The notes: generated from the sequence alone by a model not told the origin. A DNA stretch of 64,000 nucleotides from Stenotrophomonas terrae (GCF_001431465.1 NZ_LDJJ01000031.1:1-64000), one strand, 5' to 3'. Shown: positions 43,462-53,709, counted from the first letter of the stretch. Translations and numbers: made by a program.

Positions 43462-44589
43462 TCAGTCCAGCAGTTTTTCTATCAGTTTCCGGTAAAGGTC
43501 TGGTAGCGCCTGCAGATCAGCCACGCGCACATTCTCATCGACCTGGTGGATGCTGGCATTCACCGGCCCCACCTCGATGCACTGCGCACCCAACGGGGCG
43601 ATGAAGCGGGCATCTGAGGTGCCACCACCGGTACTTTCCTCGGGCGCGGCGCCGGCAAACCCGGCCAGCACCTCACGGGCCACGCTGCGCAGGCGGCCTT
43701 CCGGGGTGTAGAACGGCTCGCCACTGCGGTGCCAATCCAGCGTGTAATCCAGGCCGTGACGGTCGAGCAGTGCGCCGATCTCGGCTTCCAGCTTTTCCGC
43801 ATTCCAGTGCGGGTTGTAGCGCAGGTTGAACATCACCTGCAGCTCGCCCGGGATCACATTGTTGGCACCGGTACCGCCATTGATGTTGGAAATCTGCAGG
43901 CTGGTGGACGGGAAGCTTTCGTAGCCATCATCCCAATGCCGGGCGGTGAGCTCAGCCAGCGCCGGCGCGGCCAGGTGAATGGGATTCCTCGCCTTTTCCG
44001 GATAGGCGACATGGCCTTGCACACCCTTGATGCGCAGCTTGGCCGACAGGCTCCCGCGACGGCCAACGCGCAGCAGGTCGCCGAGCGTGGCGGTGGACGA
44101 GGGCTCGCCGGTAATGCACCAGTCGATGCCCTGCCCGCGTTCGACGAACAGCTTGGCAACGTGGCGTACGCCATCGATGGCATCGCCCTCCTCGTCGCTG
44201 GTCAGCAGCACCGCCAGCGTACCGGGGTGGTTGGGGTGGGCGGCCACAAACTGCTCGGCGGCGACCACGAAGGCGGCGACGCTGCCTTTCATGTCGGCGG
44301 CACCACGCCCGTACAGCACGCCATCGCGCACTTCCGGCTTGAACGGATCGCTGCTCCAGGCCTCGACCGGGCCGGTCGGCACCACGTCGGTATGGCCGAG
44401 CAGCACCAGTACCGGCGCGCCGCTGCCATGGGTCGCCCAGAGATTGTTGACCTCGCCCAGGCGCAGGTGCTCGCAGTTGAAGCCGGCGGTGTTGAGGCGT
44501 TCGGCGATCAGCTGCTGGCAGCCGGCGTCTTCGGGGGTTACCGAGGGGCGGGCGATCAGATCGCAGGTCAGGGCGAGTACGTCGTTCAT
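43462..44589 (-). CDS. dapE: Succinyl-diaminopimelate desuccinylase
   Basis: This 375-residue dinuclear zinc hydrolase releases succinate from N-succinyl-LL-diaminopimelate on the way to lysine and peptidoglycan. Zinc ligands and catalytic residues of the M20 family are visible: H66 and D68 (GHTDVV), D99 (GAADMKG) and E133/E134 ([10 protein letters not shown]), with the distal His in [11 protein letters not shown]. The length matches E. coli DapE. It lies downstream of the ArsC-like gene and dapD, on the same strand, as in other Xanthomonadaceae. Confidence 0.96.
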   Translation of the reverse strand: MNDVLALTCDLIARPSVTPEDAGCQQLIAERLNTAGFNCEHLRLGEVNNLWATHGSGAPVLVLLGHTDVVPTGPVEAWSSDPFKPEVRDGVLYGRGAADMKGSVAAFVVAAEQFVAAHPNHPGTLAVLLTSDEEGDAIDGVRHVAKLFVERGQGIDWCITGEPSSTATLGDLLRVGRRGSLSAKLRIKGVQGHVAYPEKARNPIHLAAPALAELTARHWDDGYESFPSTSLQISNINGGTGANNVIPGELQVMFNLRYNPHWNAEKLEAEIGALLDRHGLDYTLDWHRSGEPFYTPEGRLRSVAREVLAGFAGAAPEESTGGGTSDARFIAPLGAQCIEVGPVNASIHQVDENVRVADLQALPDLYRKLIEKLLD

Positions 44590-44608
44590 GGCGGCCTTAT
44601 GGATCGGT

Positions 44609-44635
44609 GGCTTCGCGGCTCAGGCCGCTCCCACA
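44609..44635. repeat. REP-like element between dapE and the ArsC-like gene
   Basis: A single copy of the ggcttcgcggctcaggccgctcc family fills most of the 62-base gap. Confidence 0.6.
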
Positions 44636-44651
44636 TTTACTGAAGGGCGAC

Positions 44652-45008
44652 TCAGGCGATGTTGAAGCGTGCCTTGAAGCCGTTGTCGCTGAAACCCTGG
44701 CTCAGCGTGCCGTCGTCGGTGATCACCAGCGGGCGCTTGATCAGCTGCGGGTATTCGCGCAGCAGCAGCTTCCACTCGGCATCGGACTCGGGCGATTTGC
44801 GGCTGTCCGGCAGCTGCCGCCAGGTGGTCGACGACTTGTTGATCATCGCCGCGAAACCGCCGGCCTTGCCGGCCCACTCCAGCAGCGTTTCCGGGCTGGG
44901 TTTGTTGTCGCGGTAATCGACAAAGGTATAGGCGACATTGAAGCGGTCCAGCCATTTGGTGGCTTTCTTGCAGGTGTCGCAGTTTTTCAGTCCGTAGATT
45001 GTGGTCAT
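44652..45008 (-). CDS. ArsC/Spx-like thioredoxin-fold protein (YffB family)
   Basis: This 118-residue protein has a thioredoxin-like ArsC fold. The active-site region reads GLKNCDTCKKA, with cysteines 10 and 13, a CxxC motif unlike the single CxxS/R of true arsenate reductases. LIKRPLVITDDG and LSQGFSDNGFKARF mark the YffB/Spx-like branch. In many gamma-proteobacteria yffB sits beside dapE, as here. Its exact role is unknown; glutathione-linked thiol chemistry has been proposed for relatives. Confidence 0.88.
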   Translation of the reverse strand: MTTIYGLKNCDTCKKATKWLDRFNVAYTFVDYRDNKPSPETLLEWAGKAGGFAAMINKSSTTWRQLPDSRKSPESDAEWKLLLREYPQLIKRPLVITDDGTLSQGFSDNGFKARFNIA

Positions 45009-45032
45009 GGTTCAAAGCTCGCGGTGATGTAG

Positions 45033-45177
45033 CCCCTCTCCTGCCGGGAGAGGGGTTGGGGAGAGGGCAAGGGCGAAGCCTCCTGCGAATCACACCGCAG
45101 GCGACTGCCCTACCCTCATCCGCCCCTTCAGGGCACCTTCCCCCAAAAAGGGGGCTGCAGTCCCTCAGGGAGAAGGG
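45033..45177. repeat. Xanthomonad intergenic repeat with terminal hairpins
   Basis: The gap 45009-45181 is filled by an element starting with cccctctcctgccgggagagggg and ending near tccctcagggagaaggg, with ctcatccgccccttcagggcacc inside. It shares its plan with 17099-17222. No gene is seen. Confidence 0.7.
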
Positions 45178-45181
45178 AAAT

Positions 45182-46252
45182 TCAGTCCGCCAACCCGCGC
45201 AGCAGATCATTGACGCTGGTCTTGCTGCGGGTCCTGGCGTCCACCTGCTTGACGATCACCGCGCAGTACAACGAATGCGTGCCGTCCTTGGACGGCAGCG
45301 AGCCGCTGACCACCACGCTGTACGGCGGCACATAGCCATAGGTCACTTCGCCGGTGGCGCGGTTGTAGATGCGGGTGCTCTGGCTCAGGAACACGCCCAT
45401 GCCGATCACGCTGTGGTGGCCGACGACCACGCCTTCCACCACTTCCGAACGGGCACCGATGAAGCAATGGTCTTCGATGATGGTCGGGCTGGCCTGCAGC
45501 GGCTCCAGTACGCCGCCAATGCCGGCACCGCCGGACAGGTGGCAGTGCTTGCCGATCTGCGCGCAGGAACCCACGGTGGCCCAGGTATCAACCATGGTGC
45601 CCTCGCCCACGTGCGCGCCGATGTTGGTGAAGCTCGGCATCAGCACCACGTCCTTGCCGAAGTGCGTGCCACGGCGGGCGATCGCGCCCGGCACCACGCG
45701 CACGCCGGCCTGGCGGAAGGCGGCTTCATCATAGCCTTCAAAGCGCGATTCGACCTTGTCCCAGAACGGTGCCGGGGCGCCGTCCATCACTGCCATGTCA
45801 TTGACGCGGAAGTACAGCAGCACCGCCTTCTTCAGCCACTCATTGACCTTCCAGCCACCGTTGCCATCGGGCTCGGCGACACGGAACTCGCCCGATTCCA
45901 GGCCGTCGATCACGCGATTGACCAGCGCACGGGTCGAACCTTCGATCTCGTCCATGGTCAGCATGCTGCGGCGCTCGAAGGCGCTTTCGATGCTGAACTT
46001 GAGCTCGGCCACGCCCGGTGCCGGCGGCTTGCGCAGGCTGCGCGGGCCCAGCGACGGCGTCGCCGGCTTGGCCGACTTCGGCTTGGCAGCTGCAACCTTC
46101 TTGACCGGCGCCTTGACTGCCTTGGCAACAGGCTTGGCGGCCGGCTTGCTCACTGCGGCGGCCTTTTTCTTCGGCGCTGCGGTCTTGCCCGGTGCGGCCT
46201 TGCTGGCGGTCTTGCTGGTCACGGTCTTCTTGGTTGCGGGCTTGCTTGCCAT
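45182..46252 (-). CDS. dapD: Tetrahydrodipicolinate N-succinyltransferase with a histone-H1-like N-terminal extension
   Basis: This 356-residue enzyme of the lysine/diaminopimelate pathway transfers succinate from succinyl-CoA to tetrahydrodipicolinate. The usual DapD sequence begins near residue 84 ([13 protein letters not shown]) and includes the left-handed beta-helix ([32 protein letters not shown]). Ahead of it lie about 80 extra residues made almost only of Lys, Ala, Pro, Thr, Ser and Val, with 18 Lys in the first 62. This resembles histone-H1-like tails. The start overlaps the glnD stop (TGATG). A GTG at 46012 could give a protein of ordinary length. Confidence 0.93.
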   Translation of the reverse strand: MASKPATKKTVTSKTASKAAPGKTAAPKKKAAAVSKPAAKPVAKAVKAPVKKVAAAKPKSAKPATPSLGPRSLRKPPAPGVAELKFSIESAFERRSMLTMDEIEGSTRALVNRVIDGLESGEFRVAEPDGNGGWKVNEWLKKAVLLYFRVNDMAVMDGAPAPFWDKVESRFEGYDEAAFRQAGVRVVPGAIARRGTHFGKDVVLMPSFTNIGAHVGEGTMVDTWATVGSCAQIGKHCHLSGGAGIGGVLEPLQASPTIIEDHCFIGARSEVVEGVVVGHHSVIGMGVFLSQSTRIYNRATGEVTYGYVPPYSVVVSGSLPSKDGTHSLYCAVIVKQVDARTRSKTSVNDLLRGLAD

Positions 46253-48891
46253 CAGTGGGGGTCTCCTGGCTTGTTGTCGGGATCCAGGCAGGCCAGCAAT
46301 GCGTCGCGCAAAGCCTGCATGGAGGTTTCGGTAAGGGGGTGATCGTGGCGATCGGTGAGCTGGAACTGATCCTCGGCGCGCTCGCCGAACGTGGCGATGC
46401 GCGCATCCTGCACACGCAGACGCTGGTCACGCAGCACATGCGCAACATCGGCCAGCAGCCCGGGGCGGTCCGGCGCCACCAGGTTCAATACGGTGCGGCC
46501 TTGATGGCTGGACTCAAGGAACTCGATGCGCGGGGCAAAGCGGAAATGCTTGAGCTGGCGCGGCATCACCCGCCGCGACGGACGCAATATCAGGATATTG
46601 CCGGCCAATGCCTTGCGCAGCACCGCTTCCAATCGCGCGGCGTCGCCATCGGCAAAGCTGCCTGCAGGCGTCACTTCGAAGGTATCGAAAATGGTGTCGT
46701 CAGGGCCATCGAGCACGCGGGCACGGTGAATGCCGTAGCCGGCGCGGTCCAGGGTCATCACGATGGCGGCGAACATGCCGTCGCGGTCCGGCGAATGCAC
46801 GAAAACTTCCAGCGCGTCACTTTCCGGGGTGATCCGCCGCACCTTAACCAGGGTGCCGCCCTTGCGTATCTCGATCAGCGAGGCGGCTTGCCAAACCAAC
46901 TGCTCGGGGCGGAAGCGCACAAAACTTTCGTCAGGCATGGCGGTGAACTGGCGCTCGATCACCGCATCGGCATGGCCGAGCAAGCGCATCTGTTCGCGCA
47001 CGTTGTCGCGCGCTTCCTGCACCCGCTCCGCCTCCGGCAAGGGATGCTCCAGGCCTTCGCGCAGCGCGCGGCGGGTGGCGAAGTAGAGGTCGGCCAGCAA
47101 CCGGTCCTTCCACGCATTCCACATCTTGGGGCTGGTGCCGGCGATATCGGCGCAGGTCAGCAGGTAGAGGTAATCGAGACGATCGCGGTCACCGACCAGG
47201 CCGGCAAAACGATGGATCACTTCCGGATCGGTAATGTCCTGCTTCTGCGCGGTGATCGACATGCGCAGGTGCTGTTCCACCAGCCAGGCCACCAGTTCGG
47301 TATCCGAGCCACTCAGGCCATGTGCGCTGCAGAACTCGCGCGCGTCCACCGCACCCAGCTCGGAATGGTCGCCGCCACGGCCCTTGGCGATGTCGTGGAA
47401 CAGGCCGGCCAGCAGCAACAACTCCGGCTTGCGCAGGCGCGGCCATACTTCATGGGCGATGGAAAAACACTCATCGGCACGGCCGCTGGCGAACAAGGCC
47501 ATATTCCGCAGCACCATCAAGGTGTGCTGGTCTACCGTGTAGACATGGAACAGGTCGAACTGCATGCGCCCGGAGACCGCCGCGAATGCGGGAATCCACT
47601 GCCCCAGCACACCCAGACGGGCCATGCGTGCCAGCGTATCGACCGCACGCGGGCCGCGCAGCAAGGCCATGAACTGTTCGCGGACGCTGTCATCAACCGC
47701 CGAATAGGCGGGGATTTCATCGAGCATTTCGGCCAGGCCGCGTGCGGTCATCGAATGCAGACCGCGCACATCGTTGGTCCGCGCCCAGCAGGCGAACAAG
47801 GCAAAGATGCTGCGGATATCGCCGTGCGGCCACATCGGATCGTCTGCAGACAGATAACCGCGGCGCAGCGAGAAACCGGCGCCCACCGCTTGCGGCGTGG
47901 CTTCGCCGTCGAACTGTTCTTCAAAGCGCTGCAACAGGCGATCGCTGATGCGGCGGATCACCGTCGCACTGCGATAGAAACCCTGCATCATTTTTTCCAC
48001 GCCCAGGCTTTCGGCGTCGTCGCCGAAGCCCATGCGTGCGGCCAAGGTTTTCTGGTAGTCGAAGCGCAGCCGTTCTTCCGGCCGCTGTGCCACCAGATGC
48101 AGCCCGAAGCGCAGCCGCGCCAATACCTGCCGCTCGCGCTTGAGCGCAGCCGCCTCGTCCAGGCCCAGATGGCCAAGCCCGACCAGCGCATCGATGTTGC
48201 TGACGCCAAAGGCGCGCAGCGCCATCCAGCCCAGCGTATTGAGATCGCGCAGGCCGCCCGGGCCATCCTTGATGTCCGGCTCGAGATTGTCGGCGGTGTC
48301 ACCAAAGCGTTGGTGGCGGGCCAGCAGCTCTTCGCGCTTGGCCAGGAAATACTCGCGCGGCGGCCATACCAGGCTCGGCGCGATCGCCCGCGCCAGGCCA
48401 TGCTGGGCGGTTGCGTCAGCCACCAGCGGGCGCGCTTCGATCAAGGCGGTCAATACCGTCTGGTCGGCGGCAGCGTGTACGCATTGCGCAGCCGAACGCA
48501 CCGCGTGGCTGGCCGGCAGGCCGGCGTCCCACAGCAGCGCGAACAGGCGCGCCAGCGTGGCTTCGTGGCGTTGCTGCACGTCGCTTTCGGCCAGCACCAG
48601 CAGGTCGATGTCCGAGCGCGGAAACAGCTCGCCACGGCCGTAACCGCCTACCGCGAACAGCGCCAGACCGGCGCCGGCAGGAACGCAGCGCTGCCAGGCT
48701 TCAATAATCAGTTGATCGACCGCGCGCGTGCGCAGGCCGAGCAGGCGTTCGACGTTGTCGGCCTGCTCGAAGCGCTTGCCAAGGCGCGCATCGGTATGGG
48801 CAAGGGACTGCCGTGCATCGGCAGCCCATTGCGCGTCACCGGCGGAATCGGCCGGCGTGTCCAGACTCGGGCCCGCCGGCTGTGGGGTCAT
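46252..48891 (-). CDS. glnD: Bifunctional [protein-PII] uridylyltransferase/uridylyl-removing enzyme
   Basis: This 879-residue nitrogen sensor adds UMP to PII proteins when glutamine is low and removes it when glutamine is high. The nucleotidyltransferase domain carries [17 protein letters not shown] (about residues 80-97). The HD domain for UMP removal contains [18 protein letters not shown], and two C-terminal ACT domains (for example [23 protein letters not shown] and [20 protein letters not shown]) sense glutamine. The start overlaps the map stop (ATGA) and the end overlaps dapD, giving the tight map-glnD-dapD order. Confidence 0.96.
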   Translation of the reverse strand: MTPQPAGPSLDTPADSAGDAQWAADARQSLAHTDARLGKRFEQADNVERLLGLRTRAVDQLIIEAWQRCVPAGAGLALFAVGGYGRGELFPRSDIDLLVLAESDVQQRHEATLARLFALLWDAGLPASHAVRSAAQCVHAAADQTVLTALIEARPLVADATAQHGLARAIAPSLVWPPREYFLAKREELLARHQRFGDTADNLEPDIKDGPGGLRDLNTLGWMALRAFGVSNIDALVGLGHLGLDEAAALKRERQVLARLRFGLHLVAQRPEERLRFDYQKTLAARMGFGDDAESLGVEKMMQGFYRSATVIRRISDRLLQRFEEQFDGEATPQAVGAGFSLRRGYLSADDPMWPHGDIRSIFALFACWARTNDVRGLHSMTARGLAEMLDEIPAYSAVDDSVREQFMALLRGPRAVDTLARMARLGVLGQWIPAFAAVSGRMQFDLFHVYTVDQHTLMVLRNMALFASGRADECFSIAHEVWPRLRKPELLLLAGLFHDIAKGRGGDHSELGAVDAREFCSAHGLSGSDTELVAWLVEQHLRMSITAQKQDITDPEVIHRFAGLVGDRDRLDYLYLLTCADIAGTSPKMWNAWKDRLLADLYFATRRALREGLEHPLPEAERVQEARDNVREQMRLLGHADAVIERQFTAMPDESFVRFRPEQLVWQAASLIEIRKGGTLVKVRRITPESDALEVFVHSPDRDGMFAAIVMTLDRAGYGIHRARVLDGPDDTIFDTFEVTPAGSFADGDAARLEAVLRKALAGNILILRPSRRVMPRQLKHFRFAPRIEFLESSHQGRTVLNLVAPDRPGLLADVAHVLRDQRLRVQDARIATFGERAEDQFQLTDRHDHPLTETSMQALRDALLACLDPDNKPGDPH

Positions 48892-49664
48892 GCCTGCGCG
48901 GATTCAGCCGGTGACAACGTCAATACCTCAACGCCGTCTTCGGTCACTGCGATCATGTGTTCCCACTGTGCCGACAACTTGCGGTCCTTGGTCACCACGG
49001 TCCAGCCATCGGGCAGCACCTTGGTGTAACGGGTGCCCTCGTTGATCATCGGCTCGATGGTGAAGGTCATGCCCGGCTTCAACACCAGGCCCTGACCCGG
49101 ACGACCGTAATGCAGCACCTGCGGCTCGTCGTGATAGACCTTGCCGATGCCGTGGCCGCAGTACTCGCGCACCACGCTGAAACGCTCGCCTTCGGCGTAT
49201 TCCTGGATCGCATGGCCCACATCGCCCAGGGTTGCACCCGGCTTGACCGCGCGGATGCCACGCCACATGGCTTCCTTGGTGGTTTCCACCAGGCGCTTGG
49301 CCATCACCGACGGGGTGCCGACGTAATACATGCGGCTGGTGTCGCCGTGCCAGCCGTCCTTGATGACGGTCACGTCGATATTGATGATGTCGCCATCCTT
49401 GAGCACCTTGGCTTCACTGGGAATGCCGTGGCAGATGACGTTGTTGACCGAGGTGCACACGGTCTTGGGGAATCCGCGGTAGCCCACATTGGCCGGGACG
49501 GTGCCCTGCACATTGATGATGTGGTCGTTGCAGATGCGGTCCAGCTCTTCGGTGGTGACGCCGGGCTTGACGTGCGGAGCGACGATGTCGAGCACCTCGG
49601 CCGCCAGACGGCCAGCGATGCGCATCTTCTCGATTTCTTCGGGGGTTTTCAGTTGGATTGCCAT
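48888..49664 (-). CDS. map: Methionine aminopeptidase, type I
   Basis: This 258-residue metalloenzyme removes the starting Met from new proteins. Metal ligands lie in INIDVTVIKDGWHGDTSRMY (two Asp), CGHGIGKVYHDEP (His), TFTIEPM (Glu) and WEHMIAVTEDG (Glu), the full type I set. The ATG at 49664 (MAIQLKTPEEIEKM) matches the family start, while an in-frame ATG at 49682 would add six residues. It heads map-glnD-dapD. In many bacteria map diverges directly from rpsB; here almost 10 kb of pilus genes separate them. Confidence 0.95.
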   Translation of the reverse strand: MAIQLKTPEEIEKMRIAGRLAAEVLDIVAPHVKPGVTTEELDRICNDHIINVQGTVPANVGYRGFPKTVCTSVNNVICHGIPSEAKVLKDGDIINIDVTVIKDGWHGDTSRMYYVGTPSVMAKRLVETTKEAMWRGIRAVKPGATLGDVGHAIQEYAEGERFSVVREYCGHGIGKVYHDEPQVLHYGRPGQGLVLKPGMTFTIEPMINEGTRYTKVLPDGWTVVTKDRKLSAQWEHMIAVTEDGVEVLTLSPAESAQA

Positions 49665-50035
49665 GTGCCGATTATCCCCCATTTGGGCTATTTCGCTAAG
49701 TATTTCACATTAATGAACACGGAATCAGCCCGTTGGACAGCCCTTTCCCCCGACGCTGACCTCTGCTTGCATCGCCGCCCTCGATGCCGCCGCCACGCGC
49801 TTTCCATACGCCCGCGAATCGTCTCAATCGGACCCGCCAAAGCCGCCAAAACCCAGTTAAAACAACGCTAATTTGGCGCACGCGCATCACAGAAAAACCC
49901 GCCTTGGGACATATCTCATACCCCTCACCGGTGGCCTGGGAACAGACTCAATCCGCACCTGCCACACCGTGTTTGCCGCAAGCCGGCCCGCACGGAACTC
50001 GACAGGCGCGCTGTCTTTTCCCCCAAGGATTTACC
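49665..50035. other. Divergent promoter region between map and pilus operon A
   Basis: 371 bases with no credible gene. It includes A-rich patches (around 49856-49872 and 49890-49897) and lower GC than the flanks, consistent with promoters for both map and the first pilin, but no convincing -35/-10 pair or operator could be picked out. The pilin ribosome-binding site AAGGA lies at 50024-50028. Confidence 0.5.
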
Positions 50036-50548
50036 ATGAAACTTCGCAACGTCCCCCTGTTCGCCTTCATCGCCGCCACGGCCTTTGCCGGTGCCGCCCA
50101 CGCAGCGATAGACACCACGCAGTTCCAGGTCAAGATCACCATCACCGAGTCCTGCGACGTGCACACCGTCAACGCCAGCGACATCGATTTTGGCACCCAC
50201 GTGCGCTCCACCACCGCCACCCCGATCGACAACCAGGGCGCCCTGCAGCTCAACTGCAGCCGCGGCACGCCCTATCAGATCGCGCTGGACCCCGGCCTCA
50301 ACTCCAGCAGCCCGACCGCTGCCGCTGACAACCGCCGCATGACCAACGCCGATGGCGGGCTGGTGCCCTACGGCCTGTACCGCGACGCCGCCCGCACCCA
50401 GTTCTGGGGCCGGGTGCTGGGTACCAATACCGTGGGCGGCACCGGCACCGCCGCGCAGCAATCGATCCCGGTCTACGGCCGAGTAGCGGCCACCGACGTC
50501 GCTGCTGGCGTCTACCTGGACACCATCACCGCGACCGTCACCTACTGA
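50036..50548 (+). CDS. Spore coat U domain pilin, operon A
   Basis: This 170-residue secreted subunit is probably the main pilin of a Csu-like (archaic/sigma-type) chaperone-usher pilus. A signal peptide ends at AAHA (about residue 23). The SCPU domain follows, with TTQFQVKITITESCDV (first Cys), LNCSRGTPYQI (second Cys, likely disulphide) and the C-terminal beta-strand ending TITATVTY. The ATG at 50036 has AAGGA 7 bases upstream. The whole protein aligns by eye with the first gene of operon B (same length), showing that the two operons are duplicates. Confidence 0.88.
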   Translation: MKLRNVPLFAFIAATAFAGAAHAAIDTTQFQVKITITESCDVHTVNASDIDFGTHVRSTTATPIDNQGALQLNCSRGTPYQIALDPGLNSSSPTAAADNRRMTNADGGLVPYGLYRDAARTQFWGRVLGTNTVGGTGTAAQQSIPVYGRVAATDVAAGVYLDTITATVTY

Positions 50549-50561
50549 TCAGGCCAGCACC

Positions 50562-51395
50562 ATGAACCATCGCCACCCGCGCAGTTTGCGGGTGGCGAGC
50601 CGGGCCAGGCTCGCCACCGTATTACTTGCACGACTACCTGCACGACTACCTGCACTATTACTTGCACTCCCCTTACTGACGTCCTTCCCTAGCAGCGCCG
50701 GCAACCTGCAGGTCGCCCCCATCCTGCTCGAGTTCGCCAATAGTCAGCCTTCGCAGACCCTGTGGCTGACCAATTCCGGAACCGAAGCCCTGCGCGCCCA
50801 GGTCCGGGTACAGCACTGGGCCCAACAGGACGGGCAGGAGCACCAGCAGCCCAGTGATGGTCTGCTCGCCAGCCCACCCTTGGTGGACATCGCCCCCGGC
50901 CAATCGCAACTGGTTCGCATCGTCCAGCCTCAGCCAGGCAGGCACGCCGACGAACAGGCGTTCCGGCTGACGATAGACGAGGTGCCGACCGCAACCGGCA
51001 GCGCGAGCTCAAGCCTGCGCTTTCTACTGCGCTACTCCATCCCGGTGTTCGTGTTACCGACCGGTGCGACACCGCAGCTGGAACGCACAGGCAAACGCCT
51101 GCATACCGATGCCACGCAGCTGCAGGGCCACTGGCAGGCCAGCAACGGCCAGGCACGCCTGGTCCTGCACAACCACGGCGTGCAACGCATCCGCATCAGC
51201 CAGCTGAGCTGGATCCCCACGTCGGGGCCCGCCATCGAAATCACCCCTGGACTGCTTGGCTACGTGCTGGCAGGCCAGCAGATGCGCTGGACGCTCCCCT
51301 TGCCCGGGCCCTTGCCGGCCGACGGCTTTCTCCACGCCAGGCTCAATGACGATGTCGACCCACAAGCCCTGCCGCAGGTCGCTGCTGAGCATTAG
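50562..51395 (+). CDS. PapD-like fimbrial chaperone, operon A
   Basis: This 277-residue periplasmic chaperone folds pilins and delivers them to the usher by donor-strand complementation. An unusually long, Leu/Ala/Arg-rich leader (about residues 1-46) contains a four-residue repeat (LLARLPARLPALLLALP). The mature part starts NLQVAPILLEF, has the two immunoglobulin-like domains and FLLRYSIPVFVLP, the conserved chaperone block. It starts 13 bases after the pilin stop and overlaps the usher gene by about 50 bases. Confidence 0.9.
   Translation: MNHRHPRSLRVASRARLATVLLARLPARLPALLLALPLLTSFPSSAGNLQVAPILLEFANSQPSQTLWLTNSGTEALRAQVRVQHWAQQDGQEHQQPSDGLLASPPLVDIAPGQSQLVRIVQPQPGRHADEQAFRLTIDEVPTATGSASSSLRFLLRYSIPVFVLPTGATPQLERTGKRLHTDATQLQGHWQASNGQARLVLHNHGVQRIRISQLSWIPTSGPAIEITPGLLGYVLAGQQMRWTLPLPGPLPADGFLHARLNDDVDPQALPQVAAEH
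50615..50674 (+). repeat. 12-bp tandem repeat in the chaperone signal peptide
   Basis: Two exact units TGCACGACTACC (50627-50638 and 50639-50650) are followed by the variants TGCACTATTACT (50651-50662) and TGCACTCCCCTT (50663-50674), with a diverged unit just before them. The period is a multiple of three, so changes in unit number would lengthen or shorten the hydrophobic leader without a frameshift. Confidence 0.75.
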
Positions 51396-53709
51396 CCTCG
51401 GGCTTGCCGCTGCCGGGTTTGCCTGCTCACCGGCCGCTGCCGGAGAGAGAGCAGTGCTGCCCGCAACCGCTACCGAGGACTACACGCTGCTGCTGCAAAC
51501 CAGCATCAACCAGGCCGATACAGGCCAGCTGACGCCCTATGTGGTCCGCCAGCAGACCCTGTTTGCCAGCCCGCAGAATCTGCGCCAGCTCGGGCTCACG
51601 CTGCCGGCGGAATTCGGCGGGCAGGCATTGGTCCCGCTGCCGGCACTGAGCGGGGTCAGCATCGACTACGACGCCGCCCTGCAACAGATCAACCTGCAGG
51701 TGCCGCTGTCGATGCTGGAACGGCCGGCTACCCACCGGGATCTGCGCCGCATGGACTCGCCACGTCCGGATCCGGTTCAACGCAGCGCCGGTGGCGTGTT
51801 CAATTACGACCTGCATGCCCGCCATGCCGGTGATGACACAAGCCTGAGCAGCTTCAGCGAACTGCGTCTGTTCGGCCTGGGCAGCGGCATCGGCAGCACC
51901 ACGCTTGCCCACGTCTTCGGCAGCGGTCGCACCCACAGCACCCGCCTGGACAGCAGCTGGCAGGTGGATTGGCGCGACGCGATGGTCAGCCTCAGCGTGG
52001 GCGACAGCGTCACCGCAGCGCACGAATGGACGCGTGCCTTGCGCCTGGGCGGCGTGCGTATGTCGCGCAACTTTTCCTTGCAGCCGTATCGCCTGACCAC
52101 ACCACCTGCGTCCTTTGCCGGTGCAGCCATCCTGCCCTTGACCGTGGACCTGTATATCGACGGCATCCGCCAATCCAGCCAGCAGTTGCCGCCCGGCCGC
52201 TTCCAGCTCGACAGCAGCCCCTCGCTCAATGGCGCTGGCCAGGCCAGGCTGGTTGTCACCGACATCACCGGGCAAAGCCAGACGCTGGACTTCGCCCTGT
52301 ATGGCACGCCGGAACTGCTGCAGGCCGGATTGGCAGACTGGTCATTGGAGCTGGGAGCCATCCGCCGCGACTACGGCCTGCATTCTTTTGCCTACGGCAA
52401 TCATCCGGTTGCCAGCGGCAGCCTGCGTTACGGGCTTCATGACAGCCTCACCCTGCAGGCCCATGCCGAAGGCAGCCGCGGCATCCGGCAAGCCGGTGCA
52501 GGTGCCGTGCTGCTGCTCGGCCGCCGCGGCGGAGTACTCAGTGGCTCGCTGGCCGGTAGCCACGCGACCGGCCTGAGTGGTCACCAACACGGGCTGGGTT
52601 ACCAATGGAGCGCTCGCCGGTTCAGCGTATCGGCCAGCAGCCTGCGGCGCAGTGCTGGCTACCGCGACGTGGCCGCAGTGCATGAGCAGGCCACCATGCC
52701 ACGCCGCAGCGAACAGGCGTTTGCCGGCTTCGGCACTGCGGCTGGCCAGTTCAGCCTCAGCTATGTTGCCCAACACCATCCCGAGCTGCCGCGCAGCCGC
52801 TATGCGGGTGTGAACTGGTCGCACGCGCTGAGCAACAACGCGTATCTGAGCGTCAACGTCAATCGCGATCTCAGCGACAACCGCGGCGATAGCGCGTTCG
52901 CTTACTGGTCCCAGCCACTGGACCGCCATACCAGCAGAAGCGCCTCGCTCCGCCATGGCCGCAACGGCAATCAGCTGTCGCTGGAAGCCAACCGCGCCGC
53001 CAGCACGCCTGCTGCGCTGGGTTGGCGTGCGCAGATCAGCGGCGGCGAACAGCAGCGTGGTTTGCGCGCGGAAATCAACCAACGCGCCTTGCGCGGGCAA
53101 TGGTCGGCGGGCATCGAGCATGACCGCGCGGAAGCCAGCTACACCCAGGCCTATGCCAGCGGCAGCGGCGCATTGGCCTGGATAGGCGGGCGCATGCACA
53201 CACTGCCGCGTGTTGATGATGCCTTCGTACTGGTCTCCACCGCGGGCGTTGGCGAAGTGCCGGTGCTGCTCGACAACCGCAGCGTTGGCAGCACCAACAA
53301 GCACGGCCAGCTGGTGGTATCCCAGCTCAGCGCCTGGCAGCGCAACCAGCTGTCCATTGATCCACAGCATCTGCCGGCCGACATGCAGCTGGATAGCACC
53401 AGCGCGGAGGTCGTGCCGGAAACCCGCCGCGGCGTGCAGGTAGTTTTTCCAATGCGGCGCAGGCTTGCGCTGCATTTTGGTGTGCGCGACCGCGATGGCC
53501 AATGGCTGCCAGCCGGCAGCCGCATCAGCGTGCAAGCCCCCGGCCATCTACCCACAAGCAGCGTCGTCGGCCACGAAGGCAAGGTGTATCTGCTTGATCC
53601 ACCACCACAGTCGCGCCTGCACTTTGAGGCCGGTCAATGCAGCGCCCACTTGCCCACCGCCCCCGCAAGCGAAGGCAGGATCAACCTCGAGGACGTGATA
53701 TGCGAATAG
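51346..53709 (+). CDS. Outer-membrane fimbrial usher, operon A
   Basis: This outer-membrane pore of 787 residues assembles and secretes pilus subunits. A signal peptide ends around SPAAAGE (about residue 34). Usher features include the N-terminal chaperone-binding domain (about 45-140), FNYDLHARH and SELRLFGLGSGIGS at the start of the barrel, VDLYIDGIRQSSQQLPPGRFQLD in the plug/barrel region, and a C-terminal domain ending at two Cys (GQCSAHLP, DVICE). The ATG at 51346 has AGG just ahead; ATG 51352 is an alternative. It overlaps the chaperone gene and, by 10 bases, the tip gene. Confidence 0.92.
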   Translation: MTMSTHKPCRRSLLSISLGLAAAGFACSPAAAGERAVLPATATEDYTLLLQTSINQADTGQLTPYVVRQQTLFASPQNLRQLGLTLPAEFGGQALVPLPALSGVSIDYDAALQQINLQVPLSMLERPATHRDLRRMDSPRPDPVQRSAGGVFNYDLHARHAGDDTSLSSFSELRLFGLGSGIGSTTLAHVFGSGRTHSTRLDSSWQVDWRDAMVSLSVGDSVTAAHEWTRALRLGGVRMSRNFSLQPYRLTTPPASFAGAAILPLTVDLYIDGIRQSSQQLPPGRFQLDSSPSLNGAGQARLVVTDITGQSQTLDFALYGTPELLQAGLADWSLELGAIRRDYGLHSFAYGNHPVASGSLRYGLHDSLTLQAHAEGSRGIRQAGAGAVLLLGRRGGVLSGSLAGSHATGLSGHQHGLGYQWSARRFSVSASSLRRSAGYRDVAAVHEQATMPRRSEQAFAGFGTAAGQFSLSYVAQHHPELPRSRYAGVNWSHALSNNAYLSVNVNRDLSDNRGDSAFAYWSQPLDRHTSRSASLRHGRNGNQLSLEANRAASTPAALGWRAQISGGEQQRGLRAEINQRALRGQWSAGIEHDRAEASYTQAYASGSGALAWIGGRMHTLPRVDDAFVLVSTAGVGEVPVLLDNRSVGSTNKHGQLVVSQLSAWQRNQLSIDPQHLPADMQLDSTSAEVVPETRRGVQVVFPMRRRLALHFGVRDRDGQWLPAGSRISVQAPGHLPTSSVVGHEGKVYLLDPPPQSRLHFEAGQCSAHLPTAPASEGRINLEDVICE

